Shown here one piece after another: positions 30,725 to 41,600 of a DNA stretch of 64,000 nucleotides. The DNA lies in NCBI GenBank assembly GCA_039566865.1, contig CM076955.1:13103501-13167500 (forward strand), read 5' to 3'. The translations under genes were made by a program, and so were the position numbers. Each line of letters starts with the position of its first letter. Within the stretch, counting starts at the first letter, position 1. The notes under the pieces are model-generated. The model was not told the DNA's origin. It worked only from the letters and a program-made list of their open reading frames with translations, and did not search any database. Origin of the DNA: Aurelia coerulea (lineage: Eukaryota > Cnidaria > Scyphozoa > Semaeostomeae > Ulmaridae).

Positions 30725-32390
30725 AGCATATGAGTCAAATCTTTCAATAGGGCACAGGGAAACCCGCAAATATTCCAATTTCACGCTTTTAAGCCAATGA
30801 TATCGTCGTATTCCGATCACATGACTGAATATAAGGCTTTCGAGATAAATTTTCGAGTACCTTCACGAAAATAAAAATGGATATTCGAGTAATAAAGATA
30901 CAGAGCTGGTTTTACCACGAATCGATTCGAGAGGCCTCACTCCACAGTTGTTTTTCTGCATTTGGTTAAAATCTCGTCAGGGATCGGCGTTACATCGAAT
31001 TTCATTCCTTCGAAAATTGGCCTATGTTCAAGAATTCTTCAGGAACGCTACAAATAAGATATAGCTTTCAAAATTTCACATGTTACGTGAATTATGTCCA
31101 GGAATAACATGAAAGTATTTGTTTGTGTTATTTTCGAAAATCCTAGACGAATTAAAGCTATTTGCTGCGAAGAAAGCTAATGGGCCTACCTTCACCCGCA
31201 GCAAAATCCAGTAATCGGCATTAAATCACTCTTTTTCGCAATAATAACCAGCGGATACATTAACGAATAACTTCACCACAAATCCAATTTCTTTCCACCA
31301 TTTTATCATCGATAATTTCGATAAAATGTGACAAGACTTCACAGCCTCTGCAGCAAACCGTCCAACTACCGTCGATTCAAAGTTTTCCTGTTGCAAACAC
31401 CAGGAAAGATTGCATAAAACAAAAGGTTGTGCAAGGCTCAGGTCTCCCATATGACACAGCAAATAGTTACCTTTGATAATAGATTGTACACCTTTGAGAA
31501 TAGATTGCAGGGGAAATTTCTTTACACAAATTATGTACTTTTCCGAGAATTTGCAATCTTTGAGAAATGTTTTAATTTCTCTTTATTTTGCAACGATAGA
31601 ATGCCTCCAGGAGTGTGCAATCTATTCTCAAAGGTGTCATTTTGCTGTGTCATATGGGAGACCTAAGTCTTGCAAAGCCTTTTGTTTTATGCAAGTCTTG
31701 CAAGACTTCCAACGTGTTTGCAACAAGAAAACTTTGAATCGACGGTAGTTGGACGGTTTACTGCAGGGGCTGTGAAGTCTTGTCACATTTTATCGAAATT
31801 ATCGATGATAAAATGGTGGAAAGAAATTGGATTTGTGGTGAAGTTATTCGTTAATGTATCCGCTGGTTATTATTGCGAGAAAGAGTGATTTAATGCCGAT
31901 TACTGGGATTTTGCTGCGGGTGAAGGTAGGCCCATTAGCTTTCTTCGCAGCAAATAGCTTTAATTCGTCTAGGATTTTCGAAAATCACACAAACAAATAC
32001 TTTCATGTTATTCCTAGACATAATTCACGTAACATGTGAAATTTTGAAAGCTATATCTTATTTGTAACGTTCCTGAAGAATTCTTGAACATAGGCAAATT
32101 TTCGAAGGAATGAAATTCGATGTAACGCCGATCCCTGACGAGATTTTAACCAAATGCAGAAAAACAACTGTGGAGTGAGGCCTCTCGAATCGATTCGTGG
32201 TAAAACCAGCTCTGTATCTTTATTACTCGAATATCCATTTTTATTTTCGTGAAGGTACTCGAAAATTTATCTCGAAAGCCTTATATTCAGTCATGTGATC
32301 GGAATACGACGATATCATTGGCTTAAAAGCGTGAAATTGGAAGATTTGCGGGTTTCCCTGTGCCCTATTGAAAGATTTGACTCATATGCT
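30725..32390. mobile_element. 1.67-kb imperfect palindrome
   Basis: Two arms of ~800 bp face each other: AGCATATGAGTCAAATCTTT at the left end and its complement at 32371-32390, then long matching blocks (GATCGGCGTTACATCGAATT, GAGCTGGTTTTACCACGAAT). The centre near 31500-31620 is not symmetrical. A single-arm copy exists at 56085-56860. No protein is encoded; the short frames are mirror images of each other. Confidence 0.9.
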
Positions 32391-32790
32391 AAGAAGATAA
32401 AGAGGGAGCTTGCTTGGCCTCGCGGCTGAGATCATTCCAGATTTTTGCTCCACGAAATGCGAACGCTTTCTGTCCATTACTAGTTTTCATGAATGGCACT
32501 AGCAAGTCAGTTTCGGCATTTCTAAGGTTGATAATATTGCGATCAGAATTTCTAACAAATAAATGCGAGAGATAATCAGGCGCGAGACTATCAACAGATT
32601 TATATACAGTTGTTGCAGTCTCACTTCTGATCATATCCCTCACAGTTGGCCATTTTAACTCTGTAATCAAAGCTTCGGCAGGAGCATCGTAGCTGCTATT
32701 TGTAATAATTCTAGCGGCACGATTCTGCAATTTCTGAAGCTTAACCAGTCGGAACTCAGCACAGTTCCCCCACACAGAACAGCAGTACCG
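32389..32790 (-). pseudogene. LINE RT C-terminal fragment
   Basis: Encodes WGNCAEFRLVKLQKLQNRAA, ITELKWPTVRDM, SLAPDYLSHLFVRNSD and FAFRGAKIWNDL, the C-terminal domain of animal LINE ORF2. It is open for ~128 codons but cut at its 3' side exactly where the palindrome at 30725-32390 begins. Confidence 0.85.
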
Positions 32791-33077
32791 AAAATGTGGC
32801 TCTACAATACCTCTATATAATTTGCAAAGTACTTTCAGTACTGGCCAAAATTCTTAGTTTCTTATAAAAAATATGTGTAGCCTTCCTTGATTAATGAATG
32901 AATTAATGATAATAATAACATTGGAAAAATTTGCAAAAATCGGCCATCATTGAGCAGAAATCCGCCTTAAGTCGGGCAAAATATGTGTAAATGGATTTTC
33001 CATGGGGCCGCCCTCCCCCCCCCATACTATTTTCCCCTACGCTCATGGTCACATTGCATCGTCTCATTTAGAGCCGT

Positions 33078-34087
33078 CTATGGCAAGCGAAAGTCACCAA
33101 AATCAGATAAACCCGGTTTTTCTAAGAAAAAGTCGGTTTTTCTAACAGGAAAACCCGGTTTTTTCAGAAAAACCGAGTTTATCTGCAGAAAAACCGAGTT
33201 TCTCAGAAAACCGGGTTTTTCTGTCAGAAAAACTAAGTTTCTCTGAAAAACTTGGTTTTTCTGCAGATAAACTCGGTTTTTCTGAAAAACCGGGTTTATC
33301 TGATTTGGGTGACTTTCGCGTCAAACGTATTTGGTCTCGTTAGATATCTCCGAAAAACGACTTCTCACGAGATGTTCGCCGAGCTTTGGGTTTTGAGAAT
33401 TACCGACAACCGAGTTTATCAGAAAAACCGAGTTTATCAGAAAAACCGAGTTTATCAGAAAAACCGAGTTTATCAGAAAAACCGAGTTTTTCAGGAAAAC
33501 CGGGTTTTCCAGTAAAACCGAGTTTATCAGAAAGTTTATCAAAAAGACTTTATCTTGTTATATCAAATATGGGAACGGGAGATGCGTCAGGGAGGTGATA
33601 AAGCTTCGACCCCACCATCGTTTTTGCGCTGAAATTGCAGATGTCTCAGCGTCTCGACGTTCGAAATGGCAGCAGATAAAAAGTATCGAGATCCATTGGA
33701 CTGTTTGAACTTCTGTTTGAATTTGAATCCATTGCTAACGTTTATAACTGCTGCCTTAAATATCGATAGCACGTTGTTATGGAGAAATCCAGGAAGTTCT
33801 CAGCAACGATATAACATATTTCAGAAAAACTCGGTTTTTCTCAAAAACCAGACGAACTGGTTTTTTGGAAAAACTCGGTTTTTCCGAAGCACTCAGTTTT
33901 CTGCAAATTCTCGGCGTAGCTCGGTGCAGTTGTCAAATCTCGCAGAAAAACTGGGTTTTTCTGAAATGGTGACAATCTCATCAGAAAAACTTAGTTTTTC
34001 AGAAAAACCCGATTTTTCTGCAGATAAACTTGGTTTTTCTGATAAAAACCCGGTTTATCTGATTTTGGTGACTTTCGCTTGCCATAG
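33078..34087. mobile_element. TIR element filled with palindromic AAAACCGGGTTTT minisatellite
   Basis: The ends CTATGGCAAGCGAAAGTCAC and their complement are perfect over 20 bases and more. Inside are dozens of units such as AGAAAAACCGAGTTTATC, some inverted, including five near-identical tandem units at 33416-33490. About 250 bp of unique sequence sits at 33580-33830. The open frames seen here are products of the repeat. Confidence 0.75.
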
Positions 34088-34554
34088 CTGTCCAAGAGAC
34101 TCTTCAGCCTCTTCAGCAGATCCAATTGCAAACTCTCTTTGCATGCACATAACTTTTCACCATCTCAACCACTCAAAATATCTGATGGACGCATGCCATT
34201 GCCTGCAGCACTTGTGTTGCACAATACCATTCCTAGAAACCCCAGATATGTGCAATATTCCTGGTTATTACAAAATTCACTGTATGACTATCTGTCTCAC
34301 TTATGAACATCAGAAAACAGGGCTTGGTATGTTTTTTTTAATCAATTTCGTTGATTTTAACGCAATGGAGAATAATGAATCCAGCCAATAACTTGAGGCA
34401 GCCAATAACTTTGGCTTTCTTGCTCCATAAATCAGCAACTAGTGATCAGATTTACTTAAACTTGGTGTCAACCTGTAATTTGAAATCTCTTCTGTCAAGA
34501 ATCTTAAAAACAGAAAAATTGGATCTATGGCTACTCCGCAGAAGCCACTCAAAC

Positions 34555-35161
34555 AGCGCACATGTTTTTTGGAACACCCTGTATATGAGCCCTTTTACCA
34601 CGCCTGTCAGCCCCAGGGCTGAGAGGCGAGGTGGAGTGAAGTTTCTCTTCCATGAAATCAGAATGAATTAACCAATAGGAATCAACGAAGAAAACAGCTC
34701 ACCTTACAGGTAGTGTTTCGTTTATATGGAAAAATTTCACCTCGCCCAGGCGATGGAATCTCACTATACCGGTGGTAGTGCATTTTTCGTATAAACGCGA
34801 AATGAAAATGGAAAGTATTCTATGGGAAGGTGGAATCTCGCCTGTAAGCCCGGGTCTGGCAGGGGAGGTGTTTTTCCTGTTATAAACATACCCTTAAAAA
34901 TCACCTTTTGCTGGGTTCAGGGTACCCTGGGTATCAGAGCCTAAAAATTTAGAACCCAGGGTAGTTTCAGGGCAACTTTGCGGCTTTGTTTGTATTGAAT
35001 TACTGGTTGAGAGAATTTCTTTTGTCTGAGCTTGCTAATCGCTTTGAATTCCTGTGTCAATCTCAGACGACTGATGCTATTGTCTTACAAAATCTGCCAA
35101 TGCAAGTTGAATCACAGAACATAAATTAGAAATACGCAATACGCAATGATCACAGTGGAAT
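34555..35161. other. Spacer between the minisatellite element and the LSM11 stop
   Basis: Contains a lone terminal sequence GGAACACCCTGTATA at ~34569 (half of a lost TIR element) and the second copy of the 290-425 repeat at 34980-35108. No AATAAA is visible on the minus strand within 460 nt past the LSM11 stop, so the poly(A) site is not placed. Confidence 0.45.
34980..35108. repeat. Dispersed repeat, copy 2 of 2
   Basis: Counterpart of 290-425 in the same orientation; it ends ~55 bp from the LSM11 stop codon, so it may form part of the 3' UTR. Confidence 0.55.
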
Positions 35162-38100
35162 TCACTCAATTTTATCATAAGCAACAAGCGCTATATTATC
35201 ACCACGAATAAATAACTGATTTACATGTCGTCTTCTGAGCACGTGTCCTGGTATTGGGAGCAGTGGATCGAAATTAGCACTTACAGTGGGTAAATCAAAT
35301 GTTCGTCTTTGCGTTCCTTTATCAGCTCTCTCGTTGCGGTAAATTGTTATACTTGGCTGTGGTTCCCACACGAATGTTTTGTTTTCGATTGAAATACAGT
35401 TGCTTTCATCATAATTCTGGTATTGAGCAGTCTCGTTGCTATGTTCAGTATCATTCTGTACCTCACCATGGTCTTGTCCTTTTACGTTGTCTCCTTGCTT
35501 ATTCCCAAAAGAATAGTCAGTAGAAGGCTCTACGCGATAAGCTTTTGGTTCAGCACTGTCAAACGACGTTCCTGCATGCAGAGACTCCGAAGCGTCATTA
35601 GCTCCAACCGATTTCCCTTCTACAATACTTCGTACTGCTACATGTTGTGTAGTTTCGTTTCCGGTGAAATTTTGTGAGTTGCCAGCCTTCCCAGTATCTC
35701 TTTCATCTAAAACATCAGAAAATTGGTCATGTATTTCGCTGTTAACTTTCTCTAACAATGTGTTTGAACCAACGTCTGGCAATAAAGGAGCATTCTGATC
35801 ATGTTTAATGTTGGCAGTGTCTGCAAAGCCTTTAACTGAAATCGATGACGCAATACCAGATTGGCCTACTTTTGATCGTTTTGTTGCGGCAAGTTTCGAC
35901 AGAATATCGTCCAGCATCCTTACCCCACAACTCCTATCAGTAGCAGTTCTATCCTTGGATAAATTACCTCTAATTTCAATGTTTTCCTCACTCACACTTT
36001 CATTGTTAATAGTTCGTATTTCATCCTCATCAACAATTTCCATACTTTCTGTTGATTTTGATCTACTGGTAACATTTTTAGCATCGGATGATTGTCTTTC
36101 TCCGTGATAACTGTATCTCCTCAACCGGGGGTCTCTTAAACGAGGATCACTAACTTTGGACTTTGTAACAGTCACAGTACCTTCGATTGTTGCTGTCTGG
36201 TCGGTTCTACATGCACCATCAGCAATCAAACCGTCTTTCTTATCGTGCACTTTAAAATCAACAAATCCTTCCTTGACTGTCTCTTTAGTTTCATTCTCAG
36301 TCAAAATTTTCTCCTGCACTCTGATAAATGGCCTGCGTATACGTGGGTCCATTGGCCTGCTTGTGACCTCTGATTTTATCTGCAATTCAATCAAAGCTTC
36401 TTCACTCACTTCACTTTGCTTGGAATCATGAACCGTCGCTTCCCTGCTCTCCATATCTATGTGAAACTCTGCTGCCTCTCTATCAAGTGCAAGGGGAACG
36501 TCTTCATTATCTTTCGTTTCTCTTCGTTGACAGATCTCTGCAGCATCAAAATTCTCTGAACAAGATCTCTTCCGCTGAATCATTTTTCTTATGCGTGGAT
36601 CTTTTAAATTCGATCGCGGGTCATTCGAACTTGAAAACTGCGATGCATCCATTTCCTCATATCCTTTAGAAATATCAAGTTCAAGCCTGATGAGCTCGTA
36701 ATTTATTTCTCTAACGGGCATACCTTCGTAAGCATCTGTGGCTGTATTTCTTCCCATACTATGCTCGACAGTAGTCCTGGGTGACTGCCTATCAAATTTA
36801 CGGCTTGACGAAGACGCATGTGTTTGAACAATATTGTGCTGAACTGTATCATTGCCAATGATTTTTACCGGTAACGGACAATATGCTGGGTTGTTTGCGT
36901 TCACTTTGATAGCCATCTCTATTTGATTTGAAACGATTGCTAGATCAGCATCAGAATTATGATTCCAATAATCAACATCATCAGAATCAGAATCATTTTC
37001 CTTGTTATTACTATTTTCGATTGAAACACAGTTAGCACGTCTTTCATCGCTCTCATTTGAATCAAGATCACTTTCCCTATGATCAACAGTGTCATTTGAA
37101 ATATGGTTCTCTGACCTATTATCGTCCATATCAATAGAATCATGATCAATTTCCCTATTATCACAATTGTCACCAAAAACATTATCACCTTTCCTTGTTT
37201 CATCGCTACTACCAGAATAAGAATCACTTTTCCGATCCTTAACTCTCTCATTTGAAAAACAATTGTCAGGTCTCTTATCATCAATATCATTGGCATCATG
37301 ATGAACTTGCTCTATATTGTCACTAAAAACATAACTATTGTCTCTGTTATTACTGTTTTGGCTTGAAACACCATGAGGTCTCTTATCGGCCCAATTAGAA
37401 TCTTGGTCAATTTCTCTGTTGTTATTACTGTCATCTAAAACAGGATACCCGGCCCTTATATCAACCATTTTACTAGAACCAACGTCATCTTGCTTCGCAG
37501 TATTATCACTATCATTAAAAACATGATCAGTTTCTCTGTTATCAGCATTATAGCTTGAAAAACGACTATTGGGCCTCCTTTCATTACCATCATTAAACTC
37601 ATGATCACTGTCTCTTTTATAACCAACCTCCAATGAAACACAATTATCAGGCCTTTCATCATCCCTATCAATTGAATTATGATCAACTCGTGTTTGAGTA
37701 TCATCACCATCATTAAACTCATGATCACTGCCTCTTTTATAACCAACCTCCAATGAAACACAATTATCAGGCCTTTCATCATCCCTATCAATTGAATTAT
37801 GATCAACTCGTGTTTGAGTATCATTACCCTCATCAGAATCATGATCTTCTTGATCATCCTTATCACTTAAGTCAGACTCCGAATCATCAGAAGCTGACTG
37901 AGGTTCACAAATGGGTGTCGCAACAGTTGACTGTGTCGTAGATTCCGCATCTTTCTCTGCACAATTCATCAAAGGCTGGTCAAAGCTTATGGACTCAATT
38001 TCAGTGTCATATGAGTCACTTAACTGTCTGTTTCTTACAGCGGCTTCACACAATACATCAGTATCCACATTTTGAATGCATTCGTCAATTTCTTCAGATT

Positions 38101-38694
38101 TCATTTCTAAACTGACCTCAATTGACAGCTTCTCTTGATCTGACTCCCTAATAATCGGAGTTTTCTCACTTCTCCTGAGCAAGTCTTCAGGTTTACTTTT
38201 GACTAATCGCTGTGGAGTCTTGGAAGGGTCTGTACCATCCAGCAGCTCTCGCTTTAAGAGATTGCTGAAAAGAGAAAAGGTGCATCTCCTGTCCGGTTTT
38301 AATTGTTCTTTAAATGTTTTCACCTGAGAACTTAAAAGCTGTTCTGGTTTCAATTTCGATTTTCTGGATTTTTTGCCGCTAAAAAGCATGAAGTCACAAC
38401 GTGTATTTTCCTTCGAAGAGCGATTTTTCAATCCTAGGACCTGTTTATCCGCGGTTAATTGATTTACAAACTTGACTCTCTCATCTGGTAGCCTTGATTT
38501 CGAATTTTCCGAACTTTTTGTGATATTGGAGGAAAGTGCTTCTTCTTTTAGTTCAAGTGAGATAGTTCTTTGGGAATGTTCTCCTCCTTTTAGCCCAGAA
38601 CTCAAAACAGGATTTTCTTCTGTGCATGTGGGTACTTTGTCTCGTTGAAACAATTGACCCTTGTGATCTTTGTCTCTGGATTTGCATTTGATAT
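35162..38694 (-). CDS. LSM11: LSM11 exon 6 (residues 682-1858), giant terminal exon with Sm2
   Basis: A 3,533-nt exon with no stop until TGA at 35164-35162. Acceptor ttcag|ATATCA. In order: basic region with a RC(D/T)F(M/S)LFS motif twice (near 780 and 818), acidic Asp/Asn/Ser repeats, DPR motifs, then NFDPLLPIPG and the Sm2 half. Retention of one open frame over 1,177 codons with Sm2 at its very end shows the exon is under coding constraint. Confidence 0.92.
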
Positions 38695-41600
38695 CTGAAA
38701 AAAATGAATCAGGTAAGATTGCAAACACAAATTAATCAGTGAGTCGCAAAAATATCTGCATATTTTCAGAGATTGTAAAGACTAGTCTCTTCTCTGACGT
38801 CCAGGATCCTGGCTTCAATCTATGATCACGCGAAGGCACCATACACCAGTTCAGAGTTCTGGGGAAATAATCCACACGCATTGATCTCACGTATGTGCAC
38901 ATATTTTTGGGAAGAAAACACGGCGAAAGCTTTCGTTGCAATACACTAGTTTTCTCTGAAAAAAAGTTGCGCGCACAGACAATTTGTGAAACTGTGAACT
39001 GGTGCATTTAGCCGTAACAAAAGTGACTGAAACGTCAGTTCGATCTTCCAGCTGTATATGGGTGGGCCCTTTTACAATCAAATGATTTACAATGAAACGC
39101 AATGGATCATGGTAAAAAAATGCCATTTGGATTGACCTACTGCTTAGCTCTATTATTCCATTTTATGAGATTTTTCCTTCAGGTGTCTGCTTACTCTACG
39201 ATTATTACGGGGCTCATTCGCTTTGTAACAGACACTTTTTGTCACAAAGTCTGCCATTTTCAGAAGATTTAGGAGACTCCAAAGGCCTAAGAAGTACGCA
39301 CAACATTTACCTTTACTCCTTTCTTCATCTATTCCAGTTGAATGGAATCCTTTCGCAAAATCATGGATTCCCTTTAAACAACCTGTAATTGCTTTATCAT
39401 TATGATGATCATCATCACTATCAGTCACGGGATCATCTTCTTTTGCCATCTGCTCATAACTCGATTCAGAAACATTGAAATCAGAGTCATTCTTGGACGA
39501 TGTTGCCACGCCCTCCAAGGCAGTGTCTACAAAGAAGGGAATCCCATCAAAAGCCTGATTTCATAAACCTGTAGTAGTTCACAATTAATATCAATTCGAG
39601 GCGAATGAGGCAAATACAAGCACAGCAAGAAATCTACATCATGCCTATTTCAAATGCAAGTACAAAACTATTTCATGCATTGCTAAGAGCAATGCAGGCT
39701 TTTGGGATTTAGCTCCACATCATATCGAGGTGAAGGATGCAATTCAAAGGATGGCCGTCATCGTGAATAGGGTCAATATTGTTTGTTGTCATTACCATCT
39801 CATCATTATTATTATTATTATTATCATCATTATTGTTTCCGTTGCTTTTGACGACGAACATTCATCATTACAGTTGACTACAATAATACAAACTAAGTTC
39901 TGATCATGTTGCCGATCTTGCAAACTGCTTTTTGTACATTTATGTACTAAGATGATTCAATTTCAGGGATGATTTTTTTCATTCTTGGAGGGAAAGATGA
40001 CAAAATTGTAATTTCATAACTAAATTTTGAGCAATAGTATTCTACAATTGTATCTAAATTTGGTTATTTTGTTTTTACCAAAGAACAGGGTGACTCATGA
40101 AAAACTCTTCTTGCTTGAAAGATAACTGCAGCCAAAATTATTCACTCTAGTTCAATCGAATTCGTTTCATTTAATAACTATAAGGGTGAACTATTTTGTT
40201 GGAAATTTAGGCTACCTTCATAACGGAGCTACCCCATTTTACCTTACTTTAAACCTTACAAATTTCACTGATTATTACGGCTTGCATACTGCCAGCATAC
40301 CGGGTGTCCCAAATTGATGTATTATCGTTTGATTGCCTATATGTCCATAACCGATGAACCGATTTTCAAAAACTGGTAAAACCACAACCAACATCTTAAA
40401 ATACAATTTAGCCTTTAGGCAATCAAATAAAACAAAGTTTTTGAAAATCGGTTCATTGGTTATGGACATGTAAGCAATCAAACAATAATACATCACTTTG
40501 GGACACCCGGTACATGACAAGAAAACTCATCGAAGTAAAGAAAAAAATTTAATGGAATAAATGCAATTTCATGATTAATAAGTGAAGTGATTAGTTAAAT
40601 GATGATGGACTCGGGACCCTAGAATAAAAGGTCAATTTCACTTGGCCTAAGTTTGATATCCCCAAGTTTTATGGGATTCTACTATTTTCGAACAGAGATA
40701 TCAGTAAAATGAATCGTAATAAAGTGCAACTTTTCTCTCAAAACCAGTTTTTGTACAGTACAGATTTCTTTAGGGCTCAATGATACTCCTTTAAAGGGGG
40801 ATTACCTTCAAAATTTTCGATGAGAAGGAGTCTTTTCACCAACTAGAAAATCAGAGAAAAGGGTATCCTATGAAATGGTATGGACGAGCGTGATGTACCC
40901 TTTACTATTGAATTGCACCCACTGCACCGGGAAACTGACCAAGCAACATTTCAAAAGATAGGTGAGCCCTTCAGCTACATACCGATACCTTGCTTGTGCC
41001 CATAGCACTTGCTTCCAGGAAACTATGTGCGATCTAGCTCGTGAATTGTTTTGGGTCACCGGGTAAATCTAAGAATTTAGAGAAAATTAATACCAAAACG
41101 TTTCTGGCGAGCCCAGACAAAGATCTACTCACCTGCTGTACGTTTTTCGACCACATCTCTAGGCATCTCTTGTACTAAATTCATCTCAATAGCTCCATCG
41201 TCACTACCAGGAACGCTTTCACTTACTCTGCGATCGATTCTCCTTTTAGCCTCTTTTTCAGTGTCTTCTCCTCTATCAGTACAAGAGGCAGCGCTGTCTT
41301 TTCTTTGACCACTATCTTCAGTACCTTTACATGAAGGTCCTTTGTCTCCTTTACTTGATGCATCGTCTTTTAGCTGTATTTCCTCATTCGGCTCTTTTAT
41401 TAGGATTTGCAGATCTTCCAATACGGTCTTTCCTTTTTGTAACGCACGATCGGTTTGCAACGATATCATACTCTCACTTTGTCTTCTACCTTCCCTTGAT
41501 CTTGGTTGCTTCTTTGATGTGTGATGTTTCTTTTTATGTCTCTCTCTAGAATTCTCCCTTTCCTTCTTTGATGACATGTGTGATCTGCTTCTCCTTCGAG

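Noticed and set aside
31226..31888. Two 72-78-codon frames sharing the same sequence
   Set aside because: They are mirror copies from the palindrome arms, not genes.
33666..34391. 241-codon plus-strand frame
   Set aside because: Most of it runs through the AAAACCGGGTTTT minisatellite element; the leading segment has no similarity or splice context.
36940..37866. Ile/Met-rich minus-strand frames and matching plus-strand frames across LSM11 exon 6
   Set aside because: They are out-of-frame shadows of the acidic repeat region of the real coding exon.
40868..41066. Possible TIR end near ACCCGGTG at 41050
   Set aside because: No matching left terminus was found.
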